The translations under genes and the position numbers were made by a program. This document shows, piece after piece, positions 1 to 7,584 of a stretch of 64,000 bases of DNA. The notes under the pieces were generated by a model. The model searched no databases and had not been told where the DNA came from. It saw nothing but the letters and a program-made list of their open reading frames with translations. Positions within the stretch are counted from its first letter, which is position 1; every line of letters begins with the position of its first letter. Where the stretch lies: contig CAVIFY010000005.1 in the NCBI GenBank assembly GCA_963642245.1, positions 29,052 through 93,051 of the forward strand, written 5' to 3'. The DNA comes from CAG-217 sp963642245 (GTDB lineage Bacteria > Bacillota > Clostridia > Oscillospirales > Acutalibacteraceae).

Positions 1-365
1 GGCAGGCGGCGGAGAGCAACTTGCCGCGCATTACGGAGATCGCGCGGCAGCGGATCCGGCAGGAGGGCTACAATTACCGGGTCACTGCCCGGGTGGTGCG
101 TGAGTATTTCAATACCCGGGTGTATGAGAATGTGACCTTGCCCGCCGGGTATTATAATGCGCTGAAGATCGAGATCGGCGCCGGAGCAGGGCACAACTGG
201 TGGTGCGTGCTGTTCCCGGCGGTGTGTCTGTCTGCCTGTACCAAGGAGGATCTGTCCGCTTATCTGGACGAGGACGAGGTGCGCCTGATCGAGAACGGCG
301 AGGGCTATGCCGTGCGGTTCAAGGCCATTGAGATCTACCAAAAAATCAAAGAAAAATTGCAATAA
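1..365 (+). CDS. spoIIR: Stage II sporulation protein R, C-terminal part
   Basis: The reading frame is open to the left edge (first full codon at base 3), so the start lies outside the window. The visible ~120 residues show the SpoIIR hallmark, a stretch ending in NALKIEIG followed by AGHNWWCVLFP, and a short helical C-terminus. SpoIIR is made in the forespore, acts across the intermembrane space and triggers SpoIIGA to process pro-sigma-E in the mother cell. The gene ends 4 bases before the -35 box of the tRNA-Leu promoter. Identification rests on the recognisable GHNWWC motif; it supports an endospore-forming Firmicute. Confidence 0.9.
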   Translation, partial: QAAESNLPRITEIARQRIRQEGYNYRVTARVVREYFNTRVYENVTLPAGYYNALKIEIGAGAGHNWWCVLFPAVCLSACTKEDLSAYLDEDEVRLIENGEGYAVRFKAIEIYQKIKEKLQ

Positions 366-369
366 CATC

Positions 370-398
370 TTGACATTTTCGGCGTAATATTCTATTAT
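370..398 (+). promoter_or_regulatory. Promoter of tRNA-Leu pair
   Basis: TTGACA at 370-375, a 17-base spacer and TATTAT at 393-398. The predicted start is about 7 bases before the first tRNA. Confidence 0.85.
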
Positions 399-411
399 AT
401 TAGGGCTATGT

Positions 412-498
412 GCTGGTATGGCGAAATCGGCAGACGCAAGGGACTTAAAATCCCTCGGTGGCAACACCGTACCGGTTCAAGTCCGGTTACCAGCACCA
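412..498 (+). tRNA. tRNA-Leu (UAA)
   Basis: 87-nt class II tRNA with acceptor arms GCTGGTA/TACCAGC, a long variable arm, anticodon loop CTTAAAA (anticodon TAA), a TTCAAGT T-loop and encoded CCA at 496-498. Confidence 0.96.
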
Positions 499-543
499 AG
501 CTGGCCGGTACAGCCCCATTGCGGGCTTGATACAATAGAATAC

Positions 544-630
544 GCCGATGTGATGGAATTGGCAGACGTGCTGGACTCAAAATCCAGTGGTAGCGATACC
601 GTGCGGGTTCGACCCCCGCCATCGGCACCA
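544..630 (+). tRNA. tRNA-Leu (CAA)
   Basis: 87-nt class II tRNA with acceptor arms GCCGATG/CATCGGC, a long variable arm, anticodon loop CTCAAAA (anticodon CAA) and encoded CCA at 628-630. It lies 45 bases behind the first tRNA-Leu and probably shares its transcript. Confidence 0.96.
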
Positions 631-664
631 AAGGCTCTTCGCAAAATGCGAGGGGCCTTTTTTC
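631..664 (+). terminator. Intrinsic terminator of tRNA-Leu operon
   Basis: GC-rich hairpin (arms around GGCTCTTCGCA / TGCGAGGGGCC, AAA loop) followed by a run of T, directly after the second tRNA. Confidence 0.88.
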
Positions 665-758
665 TGCCGCTTTCGATTTATCTTTACAGCGCACCGACTT
701 TTTGTTACAATAGAACCGTAAACTCTGTATTTGTTTTGCTGTCTGTGAGATAGGGCGT

Positions 759-1322
759 ATGAAAAAAGCGAAATTCTTTCTCTTTTCAGAGGAATCAAAA
801 TGCAAAAAACTAATCAATAAGAGTATCGCGTTTATTTATATTGTATTGGGTGTAAATGCGTATCTTCTTTTAACGCTAATTGTTTTACCGGTTTTGCGCA
901 TACCGGTAACAATGCCGGTAAAACTCATTTTCGGTATCATTGTCGCTGTGGTTGTGATCGTTGCAACCTATCGCTATTATGAATTACCAAAAGGCGTTAC
1001 GCTGTATAACGACTATATGCAGTTTGATGTTCACGGCGTTCCGGATTCTCGGCATAGAGAAAAATCAAATCCTAAGGTGCCGTATGCCTGTATTCAGAAA
1101 ATTCAGATCTGCAAGGGCAAGCGACCGCCAAAATCTATATTTAATTCAAAAGATGATGGTTGGTTTGATATGGGAGGTTCCGGGGAGCGCTATATTCGGA
1201 TCACAGCAGAGATTTATGAGGAAGAAATATTTGTATTCTATGTGGACGATCCGGAGGCGTTTGTAGAGGCTCTGCGAGATTATATGATCAACGCCGGTGC
1301 AGGCAAAATTTGGGGCGAGTAG
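759..1322 (+). CDS. Small membrane protein with PH-like cytoplasmic domain, unknown function
   Basis: 187 residues that I cannot assign to a named family. Residues ~22-44 and ~51-71 form a membrane hairpin. The remaining ~110 residues look like a small beta-rich domain ending in a helix (DPEAFVEALRDYM), an arrangement like bacterial PH-like membrane proteins. The 180-aa protein at 14085-14627 has the same architecture and a similar ending, so the two may be distant relatives. The gene is AT-rich compared with the core genes and is the first of the accessory block behind the tRNA-Leu pair. Start ATG 759 has only a weak upstream ribosome site. Confidence 0.7.
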   Translation: MKKAKFFLFSEESKCKKLINKSIAFIYIVLGVNAYLLLTLIVLPVLRIPVTMPVKLIFGIIVAVVVIVATYRYYELPKGVTLYNDYMQFDVHGVPDSRHREKSNPKVPYACIQKIQICKGKRPPKSIFNSKDDGWFDMGGSGERYIRITAEIYEEEIFVFYVDDPEAFVEALRDYMINAGAGKIWGE

Positions 1323-1387
1323 AAAAAGGTCCAAGTATGGCACCGTAATTCGTTTTTGGGCTTTTCTGTGTAGGTATTTTGCTCATG

Positions 1388-1432
1388 NNNNNNNNNNNNN
1401 NNNNNNNNNNNNNNNNNNNNNNNNNNNNNNNN
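1388..1432. other. Assembly gap (45 N)
   Basis: 45 undetermined bases. The left flank ends in CTCATG and the right flank begins ATGATGG. The upstream end of the next gene may lie in it. Confidence 0.99.
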
Positions 1433-1849
1433 ATGATGGTAGGATTTTTCTCTATTTTTCCGTTTTGCGGATTGATTATTGGCTGGATTGTTTTGCTGCT
1501 GTTTACACATATAGTCAGGAAAAAGAACGATACAAGCAATCATTGGATAGAAATCAATCATCATCAACGCGCATACTTTACTCTGTATATTATGCTACTG
1601 ATCATTATAAAAGGTAACTTTGATCAAAATGTTCGTGCTGCTATATTTGTATCGGTGATTTCTATTCTGAACTTATTGGCATACTTGCTGTTCTTAATTG
1701 CAAATGGATTCGCACATGGCGAGAAAACGAAGAAAAGTTCATTACCGAAATGGGAAAAGGCACGCAAATGCTTAGTGATTATTTACTCTGTTATGTTAGT
1801 TGTTTCCCCCTTGTTGTGTTTCTTCATTTATGTTTTTGCTGCTGAGTAG
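1433..1849 (+). CDS. Hypothetical multi-pass membrane protein, start uncertain
   Basis: 138 residues from the first ATG after the gap; the frame is also open through the N run, so the true start may be missing. About four hydrophobic segments: a start segment (FCGLIIGWIVLLLF), one near residue 38 (LYIMLLIII), one near residue 65 and a C-terminal one (VIIYSVMLVVSPLLCFFIYVF). A basic loop (KTKKSSLPKWEKARK) precedes the last. No family recognised. The stop codon TAG is also the first triplet of the dispersed TAGAACAGGGGAC repeat. Confidence 0.6.
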   Translation: MMVGFFSIFPFCGLIIGWIVLLLFTHIVRKKNDTSNHWIEINHHQRAYFTLYIMLLIIIKGNFDQNVRAAIFVSVISILNLLAYLLFLIANGFAHGEKTKKSSLPKWEKARKCLVIIYSVMLVVSPLLCFFIYVFAAE

Positions 1850-1859
1850 AACAGGGGAC
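1847..1859 (+). repeat. Dispersed REP-like repeat, short copy
   Basis: TAGAACAGGGGAC, overlapping the stop codon of the preceding gene. Only the left part of the longer form at 2402-2424 is present. Confidence 0.6.
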
Positions 1860-1882
1860 TTATCAGGGCAAGGGATAAGAAT

Positions 1883-2371
1883 ATGTACGGTTTAATTCTG
1901 ATTTTTTCATTCTATTTTATCTTCTATAAATTTGCCTATATAAATTCAAATATATATTTGAATTTGCGGGAACATCATAGTAATTCGTATCTGAAAAAGA
2001 ACAAGCCCCGCTCTCTTAAAGACAAAATCTTTTATACCTGTTATAAAAATTCGATCAGCAAGTTTTTCTATTGGTTAAATGTCGTCTACTGTGTTGCAGC
2101 TGTTTTAGGTATAGTTCTTGGACTCATCATTTGGGCTGCGGATTTAGAGTCGATTGACTTTATGGATCCGATTATCACTGCAATTTTGATTATTTGGGTT
2201 TTACTGGCGCAAATGTCGCTGATATTTTGGGCTTGGAGTGGTGTATTGGCTAAAAGAAAAACCTATTCACCTGCTTTGAGAATTATCTTTGTTCTTTTTT
2301 ATGTTGTTGCAACAGTGTGGGCGATTCTGCGCTGGTATGAACCAATTATGGGTTTCTTTTCATCACTATAA
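1883..2371 (+). CDS. Hypothetical multi-pass membrane protein
   Basis: 162 residues, AT-rich, no recognised family. It has an N-terminal hydrophobic segment (GLILIFSFYFIFYKFAY), then a basic stretch (KKNKPRSLKDK), and three further hydrophobic segments near residues 65-85, 95-120 and 133-155. Start ATG 1883 follows AAGGGATAAGAAT, an acceptable ribosome site. It lies 33 bases behind the preceding membrane gene with a repeat fragment between them, so the two may be co-transcribed. Confidence 0.65.
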   Translation: MYGLILIFSFYFIFYKFAYINSNIYLNLREHHSNSYLKKNKPRSLKDKIFYTCYKNSISKFFYWLNVVYCVAAVLGIVLGLIIWAADLESIDFMDPIITAILIIWVLLAQMSLIFWAWSGVLAKRKTYSPALRIIFVLFYVVATVWAILRWYEPIMGFFSSL

Positions 2372-2401
2372 TTGTGCAGCGCATTATATGCCTGTATTCT
2401 A

Positions 2402-2424
2402 TAGAACAGGGGACGGTTCCTTGT
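2402..2424 (+). repeat. Dispersed REP-like repeat, full copy
   Basis: Contains acaggggacggttccttgt. The two halves (acagggga / ttccttgt) can pair with two G-U wobbles, giving an imperfect hairpin. It lies just beyond the minus-strand terminator of the candidate small RNA. Confidence 0.7.
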
Positions 2425-2427
2425 TTG

Positions 2428-2614
2428 GCAAAAGAAAAGAGCAGGCCGTGAGACCTGCTCTTCCCTTGCACCGTTCGGTGCGGTGGGTGTTTGGAGTGCG
2501 GCGCGCGAAAGAGAGAGAAAAAGTGAGTAAAAGAGATAAAACGCGCCGGATACTCCGCCCTTTCTTTTTTCATTTCCCTTTTTACTGTCGAACAACCGTC
2601 TAACCGATCGGTAT
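2428..2614 (-). ncRNA. Candidate small RNA, copy 1 of composite repeat
   Basis: No convincing coding frame. The minus strand has TTGACA-17-TATTAT at 2621-2649, then about 185 nt ending in a perfect 9-bp hairpin (arms AAGAGCAGG / CCTGCTCTT, 2437-2462) followed by TTTTCTTTT. A second small hairpin, GCACCG-TT-CGGTGC, lies just before the terminator stem. A second copy at 20592-20779 keeps the promoter, the terminator stem and a GCACC stem-loop while differing in other bases. That points to selection on the transcript or its signals. A fragment of the middle part is at 18031-18077. Function unknown. Confidence 0.5.
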
Positions 2615-2620
2615 GTGTAT

Positions 2621-2649
2621 ATAATACACCAATCGGTATATGCTGTCAA
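2621..2649 (-). promoter_or_regulatory. Promoter of candidate small RNA copy 1
   Basis: Minus strand: TTGACA (2644-2649), 17-base spacer, TATTAT (2621-2626). The -10 region sits in an inverted repeat GTGTAT-ATA-ATACAC, flanked by ACCGATCGGT and a near copy of it, which could be operator half-sites. Confidence 0.65.
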
Positions 2650-2664
2650 GAGAAAATGTGAAAT

Positions 2665-2850
2665 TTGTTGGAAGAAATTTCAATTTTAATTTTTGGTACA
2701 AACATAGAGCATACGAACGATGTGGAGGACAAATGGGTTGCTGCGCCAACCGGTGTCACTTTTACACCGAATGAGATCGAAAAGGCAGTGAACTTCCATG
2801 AGCAGTATTTTCGCCACGAAATTGAAATTTGCAAAGCGGATCAAATGTAA
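2665..2850 (+). pseudogene. Possible 3' remnant of a gene
   Basis: A 61-codon open frame from a TTG with no ribosome site. The sequence (IFGTNIEHTNDVEDKWVAAP, later AVNFHEQYFRHEIEIC) has ordinary protein composition, so it could be the tail of a lost gene. It starts just downstream of the composite repeat, consistent with a rearrangement joint. A stop codon at 2659 closes the frame upstream. No family recognised. Confidence 0.3.
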
Positions 2851-2896
2851 CACGGATCGCGTCTATTTTGGCTATGCTAAGTAATGGGGAGATAGA

Positions 2897-3307
2897 ATGA
2901 AGAATAAAACAAAAGCAAGTGGTTATCTATTGTTAATCGGATCTCTATTTATTGTGCTTCAGGATTGTATTGGCTATCGACTGGGAACATGTGATCCACA
3001 TTATTCTTGGGATACACAGCCGTACTTATTGGTCGGAATACTGTTTCCCATGCTTGTTATATTTTACCTGCTATTTACACATAAAGTAAAAAATAACAAA
3101 ATTCTTGTTGTTGCAGCAATCCTGGAAATAATAATTGTCGCGGTTCTTTACATTGCTTACCATACCAATAAGCTGTATTATGAGCCATACTGGTACATCC
3201 ACTCTGAAGCCATGTATTCCTATAAGGTGGCACGCAGTTTGGCACCGGAGATCCATTTTGACTTTTGGAATTACATAGGCAAAGTATGGGACGGCACGAC
3301 ACAATGA
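2897..3307 (+). CDS. Hypothetical membrane protein
   Basis: 136 residues with three likely membrane segments: residues ~9-27, ~43-62 (VGILFPMLVIFYLLFTH) and ~69-90 (KILVVAAILEIIIVAVLYIA). A ~45-residue polar tail rich in Tyr and Trp follows. Start ATG 2897 has a good ribosome site (GGGGAG, 7 bases upstream). No family recognised. AT-rich, part of the first accessory block. Confidence 0.65.
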   Translation: MKNKTKASGYLLLIGSLFIVLQDCIGYRLGTCDPHYSWDTQPYLLVGILFPMLVIFYLLFTHKVKNNKILVVAAILEIIIVAVLYIAYHTNKLYYEPYWYIHSEAMYSYKVARSLAPEIHFDFWNYIGKVWDGTTQ

Positions 3308-3336
3308 ACTTGGCATTTGAATATGTTTATATAAAT

Positions 3337-3364
3337 GACCCGATACAGTGATCTGTACCGGGTC
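3337..3364 (-). terminator. Palindromic element, copy 1 (terminator-like)
   Basis: GACCCG-A-TACAG / CTGTACCGGGTC with a TGAT loop. On the minus strand the single mismatch becomes a G-U pair and the stem is followed by ATTTATAT. An identical 28-base copy is at 3981-4008. Confidence 0.55.
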
Positions 3365-3410
3365 GGTTGGTATGGATAGACGGTGATATGCCTGGGTGCC
3401 AATGTATCGC

Positions 3411-3439
3411 TTGACACGCTGCTGTTCATATAGTAATAT
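3411..3439 (+). promoter_or_regulatory. Promoter of MarR-like gene
   Basis: TTGACA (3411-3416), 17-base spacer, TAATAT (3434-3439). An alternative -10, TATAAT, lies at 3437-3442. Confidence 0.7.
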
Positions 3440-3481
3440 AATACACCGAGGAGAGCGTGACGAGCAGAAAGGGTTTGTATT

Positions 3482-3916
3482 ATGGCTGAAATGAATGTGG
3501 ACGAAGTGTTGATCGATAGTAGATCCATTACACAGGCATATCGGAGTATGCTTAGCGATGCGGCAAAGCCGTACCAAATGATGGACCCTCATTTTGAGAT
3601 CCTCATTTGGTTAAAAAGATTCGATCATTCTCTTACGGATAAGGCTATCAGACGACTTACAGGCCGTTCCGGTTTTAGAAACCGGCAATTCTTTGATGAT
3701 TTGAGACGATCCGGGTATATTGATATTACGCGCGACAATGTGGATCGCGATGCAGTTCGCATTACGCTCACAGAGAAATCTAACCAGATCGCCGACGCTG
3801 CAATCGCAGCACATAACGCTTTTTTCGATAAGATGTTTGACGGTATTGATGAGCAGACCCAGGCATTGCTGGTTAGCACAATGCAAAAGATGGTTGAAAA
3901 CCTGAATAAGGAATAA
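3482..3916 (+). CDS. MarR-family transcriptional regulator
   Basis: 144 residues, the usual length of MarR proteins. A winged-helix domain spans residues ~35-105. The wing motif reads DNVDRDAVRITLTEKSNQIA, matching the family pattern in which DxR is followed by LTEKG-type residues. C-terminal helices (FDKMFDGIDEQTQALLVSTM) would form the dimer interface. It has its own promoter at 3411 and sits between two identical 28-bp palindromes. It faces the minus-strand flavodoxin unit, so it is one candidate, unproven, for regulating the neighbouring transport genes. Start ATG 3482 lacks a strong ribosome site; ATG 3491 is an alternative. Confidence 0.8.
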   Translation: MAEMNVDEVLIDSRSITQAYRSMLSDAAKPYQMMDPHFEILIWLKRFDHSLTDKAIRRLTGRSGFRNRQFFDDLRRSGYIDITRDNVDRDAVRITLTEKSNQIADAAIAAHNAFFDKMFDGIDEQTQALLVSTMQKMVENLNKE

Positions 3917-3980
3917 GTCAATGTAACAGCCACCGGGGGATCGGTGGCTGTTTTGTCTTTTATAGAGATCATATAAACAC

Positions 3981-4008
3981 GACCCGATACAGTGATCTGT
4001 ACCGGGTC
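3981..4008 (-). terminator. Palindromic element, copy 2; terminator of flavodoxin unit
   Basis: Identical to 3337-3364. Located 21 bases beyond the stop codon of the minus-strand flavodoxin gene and followed on that strand by GTGTTTATAT, so it is a probable terminator. Confidence 0.65.
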
Positions 4009-4028
4009 GGTCTTGTTTATGAGGTTCT

Positions 4029-4451
4029 TTACGCCAGGGCTGCGCCCAGGTTGCGGCAGGCTGCAAGGGCGGTATCGTCCGGCGCCTCATTGGCAATGAC
4101 GCTGTTGCACACCAGGTGGGCGCCCAGGTCTTTGCACTGGTCCTCCCAGGTCTGCATCCACTCGCCGTCGCCCCAGCCGTAGGAGCCAAAGAGGGCGATG
4201 TCCTTACCGTTCAGCTCCGGTGCGCATTGCAGGAACAGCGGCTCAAACTCAAAGTCCTCCAGCTGTTCTGCGCCCATGGCCGGGCAGCCAAAGGCAATGG
4301 CGTCATAGTCCTTGATCTGGGCAGGGGAGAAGTCGGCGGGGGTGAACAGATCTGCCTGGGCACCGGCAGCGCCTGCGCCCTCTGCCACAGCCTCTGCCAT
4401 TTGGGCTGTATTGCCTGTGCCGCTCCAATAAACGATCGCAATTTTTTTCAT
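4029..4451 (-). CDS. Flavodoxin
   Basis: 140 residues, the size of short-chain flavodoxins. The N-terminus MKKIAIVYWSGTGNTAQMAE contains the FMN phosphate-binding loop (SGTGNT). The later GSYGWGDGEWMQTW segment is the aromatic 90s loop region. Flavodoxin carries single electrons and in anaerobes often replaces ferredoxin when iron is short. Start ATG 4451 follows AAAGGAATTTATT. It lies 28 bases behind the DUF3793 gene on the same strand, a pairing common in Clostridia, and the unit is preceded by the GTTAG-N6-CTAAC palindrome at 5053. Confidence 0.93.
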   Translation of the reverse strand: MKKIAIVYWSGTGNTAQMAEAVAEGAGAAGAQADLFTPADFSPAQIKDYDAIAFGCPAMGAEQLEDFEFEPLFLQCAPELNGKDIALFGSYGWGDGEWMQTWEDQCKDLGAHLVCNSVIANEAPDDTALAACRNLGAALA

Positions 4452-4479
4452 AATAAATTCCTTTCTGTATCAAAAAATA

Positions 4480-5037
4480 TTAAGCACTTTTGACTGTAAG
4501 CTGTTCCACATTCCGCTGCCCGCCAAAGAACAAACGGCGATAGACCCGGGTGCATTTGCTGAATTTGCGAAAGGCACCGGCGGCCGCCTCCGGGTTGGTA
4601 TAAACTTTCCAAACTCCGCTGCACAGGCAGTTTTGGCCGTGGTTCTCAATAAAGCCGATCACATCGCCCAGGGGATAGCCTAAAAACAGGCCGATCTCGT
4701 GGGGAAAGTCGCTGCTGACTGCCAGCTTGCGCCGCAACACATCCAGGCAGGCGGCAGGGTCTGTGCCGGTATAGCCGCAGTGGGCCAGGAATGCCGCCAC
4801 CCCCGGCCGTTGCAGGTCCCGGGCCAGCCGGTCCGGCCGGTACACATATACCAGCGCCCGATCGCCGCTTTCTCGCAGGAGCAGCAGTTCCACCCCCTTT
4901 GGCGCCAGCAGCGACTGCCAGCGGGCAATGGCGATTTGCAGAGCCATCGGGTTCTCTGCAGTGCAGTTGAAAAGATTGGCGGTCTTTAGCGACGCCAAAG
5001 TAGGCGCGCAGTGGTTGATGAGGTATTGCTCCAGCAT
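4480..5037 (-). CDS. DUF3793 family protein
   Basis: 185 residues from ATG 5037, preferred because AAAGGAG lies five bases upstream and the family typically begins MLEQYLINHCAPTLASLKTANLF. A longer frame to 5079 exists. Conserved features visible are NCTAENP near residue 30, FPHEIGLFLGYPLGDVIGFIENHG in the second half and CLCSGVWKVY. Function is unknown. The family is often found beside flavodoxins and iron-transport genes. It ends 28 bases before the flavodoxin start, so the two form an operon. A palindromic operator lies 16 bases upstream of the start codon. Confidence 0.85.
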   Translation of the reverse strand: MLEQYLINHCAPTLASLKTANLFNCTAENPMALQIAIARWQSLLAPKGVELLLLRESGDRALVYVYRPDRLARDLQRPGVAAFLAHCGYTGTDPAACLDVLRRKLAVSSDFPHEIGLFLGYPLGDVIGFIENHGQNCLCSGVWKVYTNPEAAAGAFRKFSKCTRVYRRLFFGGQRNVEQLTVKSA

Positions 5038-5052
5038 AGGTACTCCTTTGCG

Positions 5053-5068
5053 GTTAGAACGGACTAAC
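5053..5068. promoter_or_regulatory. Palindromic operator GTTAG-N6-CTAAC, site 1
   Basis: GTTAG-AACGGA-CTAAC in the leader of the DUF3793-flavodoxin unit. It is one of four sites with identical arms and 6-bp spacer in the window. Confidence 0.7.
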
Positions 5069-5082
5069 TGCCTTTTCAAATC

Positions 5083-5110
5083 TTAGCCGACGGTGTTGCC
5101 CGTCGGCTAA
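5083..5110 (-). terminator. Hairpin between permease and DUF3793 genes
   Basis: Perfect 11-bp arms TTAGCCGACGG / CCGTCGGCTAA with a 6-base loop, 24 bases beyond the permease stop on the minus strand. It is followed by GATTTGAAAAGG rather than a T run, so it may stabilise the transcript or only partly terminate. Confidence 0.5.
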
Positions 5111-5133
5111 AAGTATTTGCGGTAAATAGGGGA

Positions 5134-7584
5134 TTATTCCACGCCTTTCAGCGAGGTGACCATATCCAGCTTTTTGATATAGCGGGTAAACAGCAGGCTC
5201 ACCAGGGTGGAGACCACCAGCGTGATGGCGGCGCAGATGATAAAGGAAACAGGGGTGAGCTTTACCATCATATCAAAGCTGTCGCCGGCGGTGGAGATCA
5301 TAATGTACACCAGGTATAGTCCCAGCGGCGTGCCAAGGAGAATACCCACGGCGGCGTACACCAAATTTTGCAGCAGATTGAATCGCAAGATGCGCCCGGT
5401 GCTAAAGCCGATCACCTTTAAGGTGGCGTTCTCCCGCTCCTGCTCGGTAAAGTTGATCTGGCCCAGGTTGTAGAGCACCACAACCGCCAAAATCACGGCA
5501 AACAGGATCAAAATGCTGACCATCATATTCATACTTTCCATATAATGGGACCAGAAATTGTGCATATCGCCGTTGGTGAGCACCTTGGTCACATGGCTGT
5601 TGTTAAAGGATGTTATGGTCTGCTGGGTGTCCACATAACCGGGGGCGAATTCATACCCCAGCCGCTCCAGTGTGGCGCGGGTCATGGTAAGCCCCTGGGT
5701 CATGGGATTGCGGCAGATCAGGGTAACGGTGGAGGTGACCCATTTGTCCGAGGTGTAAATGTGCCAGCGGAAGGTGTCGCCCTCTTTCAGTCCCAGCGAC
5801 TTGGCAGTCAGCTGGGTCAAAGCCATCATATTGTCGTCCGGGGTGATCTGCTTGCGGGCGGTGTCCGTCACAAAGTTGCAGCCGCTGCCGTCGGTAATGG
5901 TGGCATTGGCGGTCTTTTTCACGCCGTTTGCCTCAATCTCAATGGCGGTGGTCATCAGCAGCTCGCCGTCCACCCGGTCCGCAATGGCTTTGGCCTGGTC
6001 GTTGCTGGTCTCCGGCGCCAGAGTCAGGCGGGTTTGGGCGGTTTGCAGCTGATCGTACTGCCAGCTTTCCATATCGCTCATACAGTCATACATGGAGAAT
6101 GCGGCGATCAGCAGCGCCATACAGCCCACGGTGCCCACAATGCCCATGACGGTGCGGATTTTGCCGCGGGTAAAGGTGCGCCAACTCCAGCGGAAGCTGA
6201 ATTTCATTTTGCCCCAGCCTTTGGAGCGCTCCAGCTTGGTGAGCTTAAAGTTACGCGGCGCTTTTGGCCGCAGAGTCTGAGCAGGGGACTCGCCCAGCAT
6301 ACTGACTACGGTAAACAGCGTTGCCAGGGTGCAGGCAGCCACCGTGCCGATCGCCACCAACGCAAAGCTGATGTCAAATCCCGCTTTCCACTCCGGCAGG
6401 GTGTAATAGCTGGTCATACTGCTGTAAAACAGGAACGGCAGGGTCACCGGCCCGATGATACAGCCCAGCACGGCGCCGATCAGGGACGGCCAAAAGCCGT
6501 AATTCACATAGTGCCGGGTGATCTGCGCCTTGGTAAAGCCCAGGGCTTTTAAGGTGCCGATCTGGGTGCGCTGCACATGGATCATACGGTTCATACAGGT
6601 AACGATGGCCAGCACGGCGATCAGCAGAAACACAATGGGGAACACGGCGCCGATGGTCTTGTGCTGCTCCATCTCAGCGTCCATCATAGCAATGCCGGAG
6701 GTTTCCGCCCGGGTGGTGTACACCGCGTAGTTGCCGTCCAGCGCCTGATTGATCTGGTCGCTGATGTCCGCGGCCATACTGTCCTTTTCCGTAGTGAGCA
6801 CGATCTGGGTATAGGGCACCATATCGGCGAATTCTGCCGGGTCCGCTTTTTTAAGCATATCCACGATCTGCTTTTTACTAAAGCGGCTGATCAGCTTGGC
6901 ATTTTTGGCGATCTCTGCGTTCTCTTTGCTGAATTCCTCGATCAGCTGGGACACAGACTTTTTGCTGCTCTCGATATAGTGCACAATGTAGTCCTGCATA
7001 GGCAGGGCAGTGTAGGCACAGTAGGCAAAGCCGATGTTGTTATAATCCGGCCAAAGGTCGTTTTCGTTGGCGTAATACTGGTACTCACTGCTGTACACCA
7101 GTCCCGCCACTTGCAGGGTAAAGGGCACATTCTCAAACAGAAAAGTGTAGCTGTCGCCCACCTTTAAGTTCCGCGCCTGGGCAAAGCGGGCGTCTACCCA
7201 AACTTTATCCTTGGCGGTCAGATCCACCGGGCTGCCCTCTACCACCTTGGGCATACAGATGGTGTTCTCTTTCAGCCCATACAGGTAAATGGTGGGGTCG
7301 TGGCTGTCCTGACCCTTTACTTCCAGGTAGCAGCGCTTTTCTGCGCCGGTGACGCCGGGAATGGCCTTGACCTTATTAACATCACTGTCAGAAAAGCCCT
7401 CGCCCCAGACCCAGCCGTTGGCCAGGTTGGTCTCTTGATAATACCCCTTGCGGTAGTGATTGACGCCGGCCCATTCGCCGCCAACGCCGGTAAAAATATA
7501 CACGCCAAGGAACGCCATCAGCAGGATAGACAGGAATTGCCATTTGTTGGCCTTCATATCCTGCAACATTTTTTGCCTGAGCAT
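5134..7584 (-). CDS. ABC transporter permease, FtsX/MacB type
   Basis: 816 residues from ATG 7584, whose first base overlaps the ATPase stop codon (TAATG). A TTG two codons upstream is possible but less likely. One membrane segment near residues 17-37 is followed by a ~250-residue outside domain. Then come three membrane segments (~310-440, first half FtsX domain with TQIGTLKALGF), a second segment near residue 490 with a second outside domain, and three C-terminal segments with NATLKVIGFSTGRI. The duplicated FtsX layout matches large permeases that pair with a single LolD-like ATPase in Firmicutes. Substrate unknown; context suggests a metal- or stress-linked role. Confidence 0.9.
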   Translation of the reverse strand: MLRQKMLQDMKANKWQFLSILLMAFLGVYIFTGVGGEWAGVNHYRKGYYQETNLANGWVWGEGFSDSDVNKVKAIPGVTGAEKRCYLEVKGQDSHDPTIYLYGLKENTICMPKVVEGSPVDLTAKDKVWVDARFAQARNLKVGDSYTFLFENVPFTLQVAGLVYSSEYQYYANENDLWPDYNNIGFAYCAYTALPMQDYIVHYIESSKKSVSQLIEEFSKENAEIAKNAKLISRFSKKQIVDMLKKADPAEFADMVPYTQIVLTTEKDSMAADISDQINQALDGNYAVYTTRAETSGIAMMDAEMEQHKTIGAVFPIVFLLIAVLAIVTCMNRMIHVQRTQIGTLKALGFTKAQITRHYVNYGFWPSLIGAVLGCIIGPVTLPFLFYSSMTSYYTLPEWKAGFDISFALVAIGTVAACTLATLFTVVSMLGESPAQTLRPKAPRNFKLTKLERSKGWGKMKFSFRWSWRTFTRGKIRTVMGIVGTVGCMALLIAAFSMYDCMSDMESWQYDQLQTAQTRLTLAPETSNDQAKAIADRVDGELLMTTAIEIEANGVKKTANATITDGSGCNFVTDTARKQITPDDNMMALTQLTAKSLGLKEGDTFRWHIYTSDKWVTSTVTLICRNPMTQGLTMTRATLERLGYEFAPGYVDTQQTITSFNNSHVTKVLTNGDMHNFWSHYMESMNMMVSILILFAVILAVVVLYNLGQINFTEQERENATLKVIGFSTGRILRFNLLQNLVYAAVGILLGTPLGLYLVYIMISTAGDSFDMMVKLTPVSFIICAAITLVVSTLVSLLFTRYIKKLDMVTSLKGVE

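Noticed and set aside
395..817. Minus-strand frame over the tRNA-Leu pair
   Set aside because: Antisense of two clear tRNAs and a terminator.
2346..2573. 75-codon minus-strand frame in composite repeat copy 1
   Set aside because: Starts at an ATG downstream of the candidate small-RNA promoter, but the frame is not conserved in copy 2 and runs through the terminator.
5545..6552. 335-codon open frame on the plus strand
   Set aside because: Antisense shadow of the ABC permease gene; low-complexity His/Gln/Gly composition and no ribosome site.
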